Shown piece after piece: positions 1 through 8,985 of a stretch of DNA of 64,000 nucleotides (within the stretch, counting starts at the first letter, position 1; every line of letters starts with the position of its first letter). The DNA is from Coprothermobacter proteolyticus DSM 5265 (GTDB lineage Bacteria; Coprothermobacterota; Coprothermobacteria; Coprothermobacterales; Coprothermobacteraceae): positions 806,001 to 870,000 of the forward strand of contig NC_011295.1 in NCBI RefSeq assembly GCF_000020945.1, read 5' to 3'. The notes beneath the pieces were generated by a model that saw only the letters and a list, made by a program, of their open reading frames with translations, was not told the origin of the DNA and made no database searches. Position numbers and translations under genes: made by a program.

Positions 1-813
1 AAAGAGCACGGCAGTTCCTAAAATCACTAGCACATGCATCCAAGGTTCCATTGGTTGCCCTCCAAAAGAAAACACCACTCCAAGCGTTTCCTTCACATCA
101 AGTACTTTGTCCACAGGAACTGCGCCAAATCCCAGCGACAACGGTTTATCCATGATAATCTGCCTAAGCAATGCTCCTGCATGAGAAACTGGAAACAACT
201 TTATCACCCACTGCATAGAGTTGGACAGTACCCCAGTAGGAACATAAATGCCAGTTATAAAACCAATTAGGGTTCCGACAAGGGTACTAGCAGCAGAAAA
301 TGAAACAGGAGTGGAAAAGAAAGATACAAGTACAAACAATAAACTGTTATTCATCACCGAAGTGATTATCAGAGCTCCGATGACCTCTATGAAGGAGAAA
401 ACATCCAACCATTTACCTCCGTTAGATACAATGTAGACTTCGCCCAGCACCAATGTAATCACACCTACAATAAACCCTGTAACAAGCGCTGACAGTACAT
501 AACCTGCCACTATGTTTTTTCTACTAACCGGGCTGGCATAAAAATCCTTTGAGATTCCTCTTGCTTTGTCTTCCACCATGACCCCATAAGCGCCCATGGC
601 CGAAGTAAAAGAGGTGATTGTCAAAAGACCCGCAATGAGCCAACTATCCATGATCTCTTGCCCGTTAACTATGCTTTCAAGGTTTGAGGTCCACAAATCT
701 CCGAGAAAGAATATATAAAGACCAAATACAATCAAAGCAGATAAGAGCGAAAAGAAAACAGCTGCCTTATCACGGAAAAACACTGTTAAGTTTCTTCGAG
801 CAAGCATGATCAT
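1..813 (-). CDS. ABC-2 type transporter permease (C-terminus off the left edge)
   Basis: Membrane component of a two-part ABC exporter; the ATPase is encoded immediately upstream. The frame is open from position 813 to the window edge (271 codons, no stop), so the C-terminus is missing. It opens with a short basic segment (MIMLARRNL), then a hydrophobic helix, a loop, and several further hydrophobic segments, as in ABC-2/DrrB-type permeases. The ATG at 813 overlaps the ATPase stop as ATGA, and a second in-frame ATG lies at 807. Tight overlap indicates translational coupling with the ATPase. The substrate cannot be read from sequence; drugs, lipids or polysaccharides are all possible for this family. 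Confidence 0.75.
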   Translation of the reverse strand, partial: MIMLARRNLTVFFRDKAAVFFSLLSALIVFGLYIFFLGDLWTSNLESIVNGQEIMDSWLIAGLLTITSFTSAMGAYGVMVEDKARGISKDFYASPVSRKNIVAGYVLSALVTGFIVGVITLVLGEVYIVSNGGKWLDVFSFIEVIGALIITSVMNNSLLFVLVSFFSTPVSFSAASTLVGTLIGFITGIYVPTGVLSNSMQWVIKLFPVSHAGALLRQIIMDKPLSLGFGAVPVDKVLDVKETLGVVFSFGGQPMEPWMHVLVILGTAVLF

Positions 814-1733
814 TCCCTTATCTCCTTCCCTGTAATTGCTATGAATGCTTCGTCCATGGAACCCAAGACAACTTCAAAGGAAAGTAAATACTGCTTACAA
901 AGCTCCAATAATGGCAATGCATCAAGCGATGTTTTTAAAGCAACACTGATTTTGTCACCATTCACGGCAAAGTCAACACCTCTGGTGCGAAAGAGCTCTA
1001 CAACCTTGCTAGTGTTTGAACTCACTAAGATTAACCTGTCAGAAGCGTACTTTTCTTTTAGTTCCAAGGGGGTGCCTTTAGCAACGATTTGTCCATCATC
1101 GATGACGATAACATAGTCAGCCTGTGCTGCCTCTTCCATGTAATGAGTAGTTATAAACACAGTAGTGCCAAGCTGTTCCTTCATATGAATAATCAGGTCC
1201 CACATTCTTTTTCTGGTTTGAGGATCCAATCCCGTAGTAGGTTCATCCAAAAAAAGTACCTTCGGTGTATGAACTAGCGCCCTGGCAATGTCGCATCGCC
1301 TACGCTGCCCGCCAGAGAGGTTTCCATAGGGGCGGTTAACGATCTCGGTTACTGCTGCCAACTGGCAAGCACGTACCACCGCTTCTCGAGCAGATGCCAT
1401 GTCAAGCCCATATAAGGAAGCCCTGAACATTAGGTTTTCCCATACTGTCAGCGTTTTATCTAAAACACCATATTGGAACACCACTCCTATGGACTGCCTT
1501 ATGGCATCATCTTCTTTTCCCAAAATGTTGCCGTCAATGACCACAGTCCCGCTATCGGGCTTCAGTACAGTGCAGAGTATGTCAACAGTTGTAGATTTCC
1601 CAGCTCCATTGGGACCAAGAAAGGCAAACAGCTTCCCTTCCTCAACATAGAAACTGATTCCTTTGACTGCATGTACATCCCCATACGATTTTTCTAAGTT
1701 ATCCACTTCAATGATCTTTGAATTGCCTAACAA
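810..1733 (-). CDS. ABC transporter ATP-binding protein (DrrA-like)
   Basis: Cytoplasmic ATPase of an ABC-2 exporter. It has Walker A GPNGAGKS (about residue 40), the signature NLSGGQRRR, Walker B VLFLDEPTTGLD and the switch His in TTHYMEEA, followed by a roughly 80-residue C-terminal extension typical of DrrA/CcmA-like exporters. The start is placed at TTG 1733 because AGAGGTGAT sits five bases upstream and the ABC domain (KIIEVDNLEKSYG) begins a few residues later. An in-frame start at 1808 would add 25 unrelated residues. The product is 307 aa. It forms an operon with the permease (4-bp overlap). Substrate unknown. Confidence 0.85.
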   Translation of the reverse strand: MLGNSKIIEVDNLEKSYGDVHAVKGISFYVEEGKLFAFLGPNGAGKSTTVDILCTVLKPDSGTVVIDGNILGKEDDAIRQSIGVVFQYGVLDKTLTVWENLMFRASLYGLDMASAREAVVRACQLAAVTEIVNRPYGNLSGGQRRRCDIARALVHTPKVLFLDEPTTGLDPQTRKRMWDLIIHMKEQLGTTVFITTHYMEEAAQADYVIVIDDGQIVAKGTPLELKEKYASDRLILVSSNTSKVVELFRTRGVDFAVNGDKISVALKTSLDALPLLELCKQYLLSFEVVLGSMDEAFIAITGKEIRE

Positions 1734-2042
1734 TGCATCACCTCTTGTTCGGGAATGATTCACTTGCTTGCAGACCATTCCGGTCTTTTTGTTATTCAGG
1801 CTGCTCAACGATGCAGATTATGTTATTTTCGATATTAGCAAGATTGTGGCAATATACAACAAAATTGGATAAGGAGTCCTAAAATACCAGCGTCAAAACT
1901 CCTGTTCTCCTTTGTTGTAGTTGTGCTACTTAGCCTTCAATCAACAGTATAATGAATTTGCTGTCAGTACCTTACCCAACAGGTCCGTAATAATTTGAAG
2001 TACTTCACATCTAAGTAGCTACCAACATATTGTTACTGTTGC
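1734..2042. other. Intergenic stretch without a recognisable gene
   Basis: About 300 bases between the ABC ATPase start and the stop of the AhpD-like gene. I see no convincing ORF and no RNA gene. It is AT-rich and should hold the ABC operon promoter, but no hexamer pair with good spacing stands out. A plus-strand TATAAT at 1948-1953 has no downstream plus-strand gene and is probably chance. Confidence 0.5.
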
Positions 2043-2387
2043 TCACTGCGTCAAGCCCTCAAGAACCTCCATGGCTTCAACTGAATATGCAACTCCAGGA
2101 CCGCCACTCATCATAATCGCCACACCTAAAGCTTCCATTATTTCTTCTCTAGTTGCACCGGCTTGTAAAGCTGATCCAACGTGAGCTACGATGCAGTGAG
2201 AACACCTCACTGCAACAGCAATTCCCAAGGCAATGAGTTCCTTTTCTTTCGTGGAAAGTGCTCCGTCGGCTGTTGCAGCATGATGAACTTCATTGAACCC
2301 TTTCATAACCCCTGGGATCTCGCTCGCCAATTGAGCCATTCCCTCGTTGAGTTCCTTCGCTTCCTCTTTAATATTCCTCTTTGCCAT
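2043..2387 (-). CDS. Carboxymuconolactone decarboxylase / AhpD-like family protein
   Basis: A 114-residue all-helical protein of the AhpD/CMD superfamily. The central motif is RCSHCIVAH, the CxxC...H arrangement of AhpD-type thiol peroxidase or reductase proteins. It is followed by GATREEIMEALGVAIMM, the typical family C-terminal helix. The family includes peroxiredoxin-coupled disulfide reductases and true decarboxylases; the CxxC supports a redox role, but the partner is unknown. The start is ATG 2387 behind GAGGAGGGG; an upstream in-frame start at 2420 would place the ribosome site inside the gene. It stands alone, with a putative -10 at 2479-2484. Confidence 0.8.
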   Translation of the reverse strand: MAKRNIKEEAKELNEGMAQLASEIPGVMKGFNEVHHAATADGALSTKEKELIALGIAVAVRCSHCIVAHVGSALQAGATREEIMEALGVAIMMSGGPGVAYSVEAMEVLEGLTQ

Positions 2388-2478
2388 GCATACCCCTCCT
2401 CTTATGTGTTGCGCCTGCATCTCTTGCTAACCCAACCTGCCAGTCAGCGCAAATTCCGCCCAGCACAACCTACGCATG

Positions 2479-2484
2479 ATTATA
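2479..2484 (-). promoter_or_regulatory. Putative -10 element of the AhpD-like gene
   Basis: TATAAT on the minus strand, about 90 bases upstream of the ATG. No good -35 at 16-18 bases, so the call rests on the perfect -10 alone. Confidence 0.4.
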
Positions 2485-2587
2485 CTATAGAAAAGGTACG
2501 AAACTTAACAGATTGTATTCGTTATTGGTCAAATTAACTATGACCCTGAGCTGGTTTACTAGAATTAAATGAATCAAAAGTTTGTCT

Positions 2588-3016
2588 TTATATCCTAAAA
2601 ATAACATTAACAGGACCGTCGTGCTTCATCGTTATTTCCATGTACGATCCGAACACACTACAAACCTTTTTCTTCGCATCCAAACTGTTACAAAACTCCT
2701 CAAACAACGATTTCGCCTCTTCAAAAGGCAAAGCGTTATCAAAAGACAGCCTTCTACCTTCTACAAAGCCAGCCAAGGTAAAATTACTTACAGCCATTAC
2801 ACTGCCGTCAATGTCCTTCAAAGATAAGCCTAGCCGCCCATTCTCATTCTCGAAAATTTTGATGTCACTAACCTTTAAAGCTCCTCTTCTAACGTTTTCA
2901 GTGTTGTCTCCTTTTTCCAGACCTACAAAACATACAAGTCCCTTGTCAATAGATCCGATCTCTTTCCCATCACAAGTAATAGATGCACTGCTCACTCGAG
3001 AGATTACAAGTATCAT
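2588..3016 (-). CDS. dtd: D-aminoacyl-tRNA deacylase
   Basis: Cytoplasmic editing enzyme that hydrolyses D-amino acids (and glycine from tRNA-Ala) from mischarged tRNA. The 142-residue protein matches Dtd end to end: RVSSASITCDGKEIGSI at the N-terminus, the nucleotide-pocket motif as SNFTLAG (family SQFTL), and the Gly-cisPro loop as DGPVN (family NxPVT). Two normally conserved side chains are therefore replaced (Q to N, T to N), while the Gly-Pro pair is kept. It is the last gene of the operon and overlaps the rel stop by 4 bp. A rel-dtd pair is a common arrangement in bacteria. Confidence 0.9.
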   Translation of the reverse strand: MILVISRVSSASITCDGKEIGSIDKGLVCFVGLEKGDNTENVRRGALKVSDIKIFENENGRLGLSLKDIDGSVMAVSNFTLAGFVEGRRLSFDNALPFEEAKSLFEEFCNSLDAKKKVCSVFGSYMEITMKHDGPVNVIFRI

Positions 3017-5130
3017 TGTTTACCCTTCACCACCTCAATGATCTCTGGCATTTCAGACAGTTTGTTAAGTATGACCTGAAAATCGTCTTTGTTCTTCAGT
3101 TTTACTTCAACCAAGATCTTGATCTGTTCAATCCGTTGTCTCCTTTGAACAGTGATCTTGTCTATGTTCAGACCAGCCACGGCGAAAACAGAACCGATGT
3201 CAGCCAAAAGCCCTAAACGATCCCTAGCAGTGATTTTGATGTCCACAGGATAGCCATCCTTATTCTTGGCTCCATGCAGCTGATCCCAACTAAGTGAAAT
3301 AGTCTTGCTAGCATCACTTACATTCTTGCAGTCAGCGGCATGGACCACTATGCCGTGGCCACTCTCTACAACGCCAACAATGTCCTCTGGAGGAAGTGGG
3401 CTACAGCACTTTGCAAGGCGGTATGGAATACCAGTCACACTGCTAACGGATGTTTGCTCTTTTGTGGCTACTGTTTTGCTTTCCTCGTCTTTAGCTAATT
3501 CGGGCGCAATAAGTCCCAAATTTCTAAGGACTAAATCCAGCGAGGACTGGTTCTTTAAGATATTGATTAACGTTGATTCCACATTCATGTTCTTGGATTT
3601 TAGTGTGTCGATGAATTCTTGGTATGTGAGATCGTACCTTTTTAGAGATTCTTCCAGCAGCTTTCTTGAATCTTCAATGATCTCTTGTCTATCTCTCTTA
3701 CGGAACCAGCTATTTATTTTATCTGCAGCGTGAGCAGTCTTAACTATTTTAAGCCACTCTATGCTAGGGCCAGAACGATTCTTGCTCGTTATTATTTCTA
3801 CACGATCGCCCATTTCAAGCTGTTTATCTAGTGGAACCCATGCACCATTTACCCTTGCTCCCACAGCGTGATGTCCAATCTCCGTATGTATGCGGTAGGC
3901 AAAGTCAAGAACAGTAGCACCCTTGGGTAGTGAAACTACGTCCCCTTTTGGGGTGAAGACCAGTATTTCTTCTTTAAGGGTGTCCATCACCGCCTCAGTT
4001 ATTTCGTCAGTACTCTTCACCTTCTCATCTTCAAAAGCGAAGACCTGCTCCAGCCAATTTATCCTCTCCAAAGTGGATTTAGGAGTGACGCCCTCTTTAT
4101 AGGCCCAGTGTGCAGCAACACCGTATTCAGCGACTTGGTGCATGTACCATGTTCTGATCTGAACTTCTAGTGGTAACCCTTTAGGACCGATGACGGTAGT
4201 ATGTAAACTCTGATAAAAGTTTGGTTTCGGTAAAGCAATATAATCTTTTAACCTTCCAGGGATAGGTGGCCACACAGCATGAACTAATCCCAGAGTAACG
4301 TAGCATTCCTCTTCAGTATTTAGGATTATCCTTAGTCCCATTAGATCGAATATTTCGTCAATGGTTTTGTTTTGAGTAAGCATCTTGGTGTAAACAGAAT
4401 ACAGGTGCTTCATTCGCCCTTCAACTTTAGCTTCCATGCCACGCGCTCTTAACATGTCTTCAACTTTAGTTCTCGCCTCTTCAATAACTTCTCTCTGACC
4501 TCTTAGCTTTTGATTTACCAAAGTCGAGATATACTCGTATTGTTCTGGATAAAGTGTCTTGAAAGCAAGATCTTCTAATTCCCATCTAATCCTGTAAACA
4601 CCCAAACGGTGAGCTAAAGGAGCATAGATGTCCAGTGTTTCTTTGGCCACCCTCTTTTGCTTATCAGCAGGTAGATATTGTATGGTGCGCATATTATGGA
4701 GCCGATCTGCCAGTTTTACTATGACCACACGAGGATCTTGAGCTGCACTTAAGAAAAGCTTGCGCAGATTCTCCTTTTGAGCACCTTCCCAGCCCGTACC
4801 TTTTGGTAACTTTCTTAGTTTTGTCAAACCGTCTACAAGAAGCGCTACCTCTGTACCAAAGTTTTCTTCAACATCCCTTAGCGTTACAGGCGTATCCTCC
4901 ACCACATCATGTAGAATTCCAGCAATTATAGATTCTTGGTCAGCATACAACTCAGCTAAAATCAGTGCGACTCTGAGGGGATGAACCATGTAGTCCTCAC
5001 CAGAGCGTCGTTTTTGACCACTATGAGCTACGCCAGCAAACTCAATAGCTCTTTCAATCTTTTCTGGATCACCTATGTAAGAAGAAACCTTTGTGACAAG
5101 CTCGTCTTTCAGCTTTTTCAGACTGTCAAT
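3013..5130 (-). CDS. rel: (p)ppGpp synthetase/hydrolase, RelA/SpoT family, with non-canonical start
   Basis: Bifunctional stringent-response enzyme. Domains in order: HD hydrolase (LHDVVEDT), synthetase ([21 protein letters not shown]), TGS ([19 protein letters not shown]), a conserved C-terminal Cys pair ([14 protein letters not shown]) and ACT. The first ATG in frame is at 4989, but 47 conserved codons precede it, reading [15 protein letters not shown] then [18 protein letters not shown]. No ATG, GTG or TTG occurs between the stop at 5155 and 4989. I place the start at ATT 5130 because AAGGTG lies eight bases upstream; CTG at 5121, overlapping the apt stop, is the alternative. This gives 705 aa, a normal Rel length. 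It is coupled to apt upstream and dtd downstream. Confidence 0.88.
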
Positions 5131-5645
5131 AGATAAAACACCTTCTTGCCTAGTTTACTTAGTCGTTCGTAACCATCCATGGTTCCGAGACGTAAGAGGA
5201 AGCAAAATCCAGCTACGTCCGCCCCCAATGTGTTTACGAGGTCAGCTGCGGCCTGGGCCGTGCCACCTGTTGCCAACACATCATCTACTATGAGAATAGA
5301 ATCTCCTGGGCCTGCAGCATCCTTGTGTATTTGAAGAACATCTTTGCCATATTCGAGTTCAAATTCTTTCTCCACTACCTCAAAAGGCAATTTACCAGGC
5401 TTTCTAATGGGAATGAAACCCACACCCAGACGGTAAGCTAAAGTACCACCCCATATGAACCCACGAGCTTCCACAGCGGCTACAGCAGTGACGTTCAGTG
5501 AGCTCACTGCTTCTGCCATCAGGTCAACCGTTGTGGCAAATGCATCAGGATTCTTCAGCAAAGGTGTTATATCTCTGAAGATGACTCCCTCGGTGGGGAA
5601 ATTAGGTATATCCCTTATATATTGTCTCAAATCATCTACACGCAC
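5118..5645 (-). CDS. apt: Adenine phosphoribosyltransferase
   Basis: Purine salvage: adenine plus PRPP to AMP and pyrophosphate, in the cytoplasm. The 175-residue protein has the family N-terminus ([21 protein letters not shown]), the [11 protein letters not shown] loop and the PRPP-binding motif [14 protein letters not shown], all intact. The start is GTG 5645 with GGTGAG five bases upstream, three bases after the secF stop. Its stop lies inside the first codons of rel, so the two are likely translationally coupled. The apt-rel neighbourhood is common in Firmicutes and related bacteria. Confidence 0.95.
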
Positions 5646-5647
5646 AA

Positions 5648-6535
5648 CTACTCACCCCAATCGACCAGTAAAGATGCCGCTATGAAAATACTTGAATACG
5701 TTCCTGTTATTAGTCCGACTGTTAAACCAGTAGTAAAGTCAGGCAGGAATCGATACGCAAAAATCATTAAGCATAAAGCAGCTATGAGAGTGGTAATGGA
5801 TGTATTCAATGACCGCCTAAACACAGAGTGTATAGCCGACTCAACGACTTCTGCTGTGGAAGCCTTGCTGTTAAGCTTTCTATTTTCACGAACCCTATCT
5901 AGTACTACTATGCTGTCCTGCAATGAATAACCTACCAATATGAGAAGCACAGCCACAAACGGACTGTTTATTGGTATGAAGAAAATGGCAAAGATACTTA
6001 TGGTGACCAAAACGTCATGCAACAATGCCAGCACGGCTGCTAGACCATATTTGAATCTGAACCTGACAGAGATGTAAACCAGTAGTGCTAAGAGCGCCAC
6101 AGTCAAGCTCAAAACAGCATTCTTTATAAGTGAACTAGCTACAGAGGGGCCAACGAAATTCTCATCAGTTACACTAGCACTAGCCTGTAATGATTCTCTA
6201 ACAGTGGGAAGTGCGGCCTCATCTATTTTTGCCCTAAGTTCATATTCGTTTGCACCGGACTTTCTTACTATGGGATCGTGGATGCCTGCCTCTAAAGCTA
6301 TTCTGGTTAACTCCGAAGCATCCTTGTTCTCAGGGAGAGTAACGGTAAACACTACACCACCGCTGAAGTCAACACCCAGATTTAACGGTTCGTGATACCT
6401 AGCGTAATTTATACCCATAAACAGGAAGCCAACAAGTATAACAACAATGGACGCAGTGTAAAACTTCTTTCTATTCTTAACAACTTCCACAGGAAGCTTA
6501 GAAAACAAAGGGAAACCAAACCAAACGTTTTTCAT
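5648..6535 (-). CDS. secF: Protein translocase subunit SecF
   Basis: Inner-membrane partner of SecD; the pair uses the ion gradient to assist late steps of Sec export. The 295-residue protein has one N-terminal membrane helix, a periplasmic P1 domain ([14 protein letters not shown]), and a C-terminal block of five helices with the conserved LLHDVLVT and [18 protein letters not shown] motifs. It overlaps secD by 4 bp (ATGA), so the two are coupled. Length is normal for SecF. Confidence 0.95.
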   Translation of the reverse strand: MKNVWFGFPLFSKLPVEVVKNRKKFYTASIVVILVGFLFMGINYARYHEPLNLGVDFSGGVVFTVTLPENKDASELTRIALEAGIHDPIVRKSGANEYELRAKIDEAALPTVRESLQASASVTDENFVGPSVASSLIKNAVLSLTVALLALLVYISVRFRFKYGLAAVLALLHDVLVTISIFAIFFIPINSPFVAVLLILVGYSLQDSIVVLDRVRENRKLNSKASTAEVVESAIHSVFRRSLNTSITTLIAALCLMIFAYRFLPDFTTGLTVGLITGTYSSIFIAASLLVDWGE

Positions 6536-7809
6536 GCTTGCACCTCCGCTTTCTCAGACCTAGACGAAACAAAGGATTCTAACAGGGGATCCAGTAGGAG
6601 CCAAGGTAGAACAATGTTCAGCACTCCACCCAACCCAAGTGTTATTGCAAAACCTCTCAGAGTGGGGGCGCCAAGGTAGAAAAGAATAAGGGATACTACT
6701 ATTACGGATACGTTTGAGTCAATTACTGTTACAAAAGCATGCCTAAAGGCATCTTCAACAGCTCTACGCGGTGTCTTCCCCTTGTTTAACTCTTCCATAA
6801 ATCGTTCATACAAAATGATGTTACTGTCGATTGCCATACCCAAGGTCAAAATGAAACCACCGATTCCTGAAAGTGACAAGACAGCCTTAAACATACCAAT
6901 ATATATAGCTGCATCCAAGATAACAAAGCTGAGTAAGCTCAGAATTGACATTCCTCCTAGCGCACCGTAGTTTATTATCATGTAGAAGATTATGGCTATG
7001 GCTGCAGCAATACCTGCGAGTTCCATACCTTCCAACGCCTGTGAGCCCACAGAAGGTCCTACATTCCTTAGTGCGCTCACTTTAATCTGAGTAGGTAAAG
7101 CACCACCTTGTAAGAGAGCCGCCAATTGGCGAGCTTCAGCTATGGTGAAACTACCGGTTATGGAAGCTTTGCCACCGGAAATAGCTTCCTGAACAGTAGG
7201 AGAGGAGATCACCTGACCATCCAACCTTATCTCGATTGTTTGACCCACCCACTTGGAAGTAGCATCATAGAACTTCTTAGCGCCTTGCGAGGTAAATTCA
7301 AGCCCCACGGCAGGTAGACCAGCCTGGTCCGTAGTCACATATGCACTTTTTAAATCGGCCCCAGTAATTACCACGTTGCCCTCCGGATCGACGAATTCTA
7401 GTTTAGCTGGTTTACCCAAAAAATCTACCACTCCTTGTGCATCCATTTCTTTTTCGCTAAGAACATCTGCAGGAATCTCCACCACTACTCGTTTCCAATC
7501 ACCCGGATCATCATAAATCTTTATTTCTCCCAATCCAAGTGTATTAATTCTGTTTTCTAAAACCGTTTTCAGCTGATTAACATCATCTTGCGTAAGCGTT
7601 TGGTTCTCGTAAGGCACTGCTTCTAGAGTGATCTGAACTCCGCCTTTTATATCCAAGCCAAAGCGGAATTTTATACCCCACTGATCGCGAACGACCTTTT
7701 GCATATCATAGCCAATACCCGGCAAATTCACCGGCAACGCCAAAATCAAAAACAACAGGCTCACCACTACAAGAGCCGCAGCAATACCAATTTTCCACTC
7801 TTTGCTCAT
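6532..7809 (-). CDS. secD: Protein translocase subunit SecD
   Basis: Membrane subunit of the SecDF accessory complex. The 425-residue protein has an N-terminal helix, FGLDIKGGVQITLE at the start of the P1 region, the P1 base (PAVGLEFTSQGAKKF), and a C-terminal RND-like six-helix domain with GGFILTLGMAIDSNIILYERFMEE. It lacks the larger P1 head of the E. coli protein (615 aa), as in many Gram-positive and Thermotoga relatives. The start is ATG 7809 behind GGAGGG; an in-frame start ten codons upstream would bury that site. The DSNI and DSNV acid residues expected for proton or sodium coupling are present. Confidence 0.94.
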   Translation of the reverse strand: MSKEWKIGIAAALVVVSLLFLILALPVNLPGIGYDMQKVVRDQWGIKFRFGLDIKGGVQITLEAVPYENQTLTQDDVNQLKTVLENRINTLGLGEIKIYDDPGDWKRVVVEIPADVLSEKEMDAQGVVDFLGKPAKLEFVDPEGNVVITGADLKSAYVTTDQAGLPAVGLEFTSQGAKKFYDATSKWVGQTIEIRLDGQVISSPTVQEAISGGKASITGSFTIAEARQLAALLQGGALPTQIKVSALRNVGPSVGSQALEGMELAGIAAAIAIIFYMIINYGALGGMSILSLLSFVILDAAIYIGMFKAVLSLSGIGGFILTLGMAIDSNIILYERFMEELNKGKTPRRAVEDAFRHAFVTVIDSNVSVIVVSLILFYLGAPTLRGFAITLGLGGVLNIVLPWLLLDPLLESFVSSRSEKAEVQA

Positions 7810-7873
7810 CCTTTGCCCTCCTTCATTTATAACGTGCATGCCTTACGCTGTACTACCACATAGATTTTCTCTC

Positions 7874-8968
7874 TTACTCACCTATTATACGTTTTCTCCA
7901 TTGGTAACGGATTTCCTCTTTCAAGCTATCAACGGAGCCACCTTCAATAGCTGCTCGTAATTTCCGCGTTAAATCAGCCATGTAGGAAAGGTTTTCCACT
8001 GTGGCAACGAAAAGCCCTAGCGGTTCCCCAGCCTTAAAAAGGTGATGCAGATAACCGTAGGTGTATTGCGGCTGATACTCTAAGGGTCTAAAATCAAACT
8101 TGTATTTTCCTCGAACAATGACCTGAGGTCCATCTTGCCAAGAGTAAACCCAGCCATGCCTTGCATGTCTTGTTGGCTGAACACAGTCAAACATGTCTAT
8201 ACCCATACTAGCGAGTTCAACAATTTGCACAGGGTCGCCTACTCCCATCATGTATTTAGGTGCCTGTTTAGGTAACGCATCCAGCACCTCGTAAGTTAGC
8301 TCATACATGAGTTCTTCTGGTTCGCCCACAGACAGTCCACCAATGGCGAATCCATCAAAAGGAAGAGAAGCAGTCAGTGCTGCGCTTTCACGTCGAAGAC
8401 GTTTGCTGAAGCCACCCTGAACGATGCCAAACCGTTTTTGACCTTGTAGCGGCTCCACAGACAAGAATCTTTCTCCCCACCTAAGTGTCACATCCATCGC
8501 TTTTTTAGCTTCACTTTCACTAGCAGGATAACCCAAGCACACATCTAGCTGCATGGCAATATCGCTGCCTATAATGTTCTGAGCTCGAGCAACGAATTCG
8601 GGAGTAAAGAAGAATTTTGTTCCATCTATGGGAGATCTGAATTCCAAGCCATTGTTCCTAATCTTCATGGAATGCTTGAGTGAATAGATCTGAAAACCTC
8701 CGCTATCAGTTAACACGTTTTTATCCCAGCCCATAAAGCGATGGGTCCCGCCGATCTTCTCCAAAACTTCAAGCCCTGGTCTAAGGACTAAGTGATAAGT
8801 ATTGTTAAGAATCAAACTGTACCCTAACTGCTTAAGTTCATTAAGGGGTGCAACCCTTATGGCCCCTCTGGTAGCAACTGGCATGTAGACTGGCGTTGTT
8901 ACAATACCATGATTTAAAGAAAGTTGCCCAGTTCGTCCCTTATCTGTTTCCTTGAATATCTCAAACAT
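7874..8968 (-). CDS. tgt: Queuine/preQ1 tRNA-guanine transglycosylase lacking the zinc site
   Basis: Exchanges G34 of GUN-anticodon tRNAs for the queuosine precursor preQ1 (or queuine). Catalytic features are present: LTDSGGFQ, MQLDVC (substrate Asp), IVQGG, the AIGGLSVGE loop and the nucleophile Asp in GIDMFDCVQPTRHARHG. The C-terminal CxCxxC zinc motif is absent: where the family has CDCPVC followed by YLHHL, this protein reads RPLEYQPQYTYGYLHHL. The fourth ligand His (family HNL) is Glu in TVENL. The start is ATG 8968 (GGGTG six bases upstream) rather than the in-frame TTG at 8989. At 364 aa it is near normal length. It sits in an operon with queA and queH. Confidence 0.93.
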   Translation of the reverse strand: MFEIFKETDKGRTGQLSLNHGIVTTPVYMPVATRGAIRVAPLNELKQLGYSLILNNTYHLVLRPGLEVLEKIGGTHRFMGWDKNVLTDSGGFQIYSLKHSMKIRNNGLEFRSPIDGTKFFFTPEFVARAQNIIGSDIAMQLDVCLGYPASESEAKKAMDVTLRWGERFLSVEPLQGQKRFGIVQGGFSKRLRRESAALTASLPFDGFAIGGLSVGEPEELMYELTYEVLDALPKQAPKYMMGVGDPVQIVELASMGIDMFDCVQPTRHARHGWVYSWQDGPQVIVRGKYKFDFRPLEYQPQYTYGYLHHLFKAGEPLGLFVATVENLSYMADLTRKLRAAIEGGSVDSLKEEIRYQWRKRIIGE

Positions 8969-8985
8969 ATCGAACACCCTAACTT

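Noticed and set aside
5118-5160. apt-rel fusion by frameshift
   Set aside because: Apt has its normal length and C-terminus, and rel resumes its conserved N-terminus at once in another frame, so two overlapping genes explain the data better.
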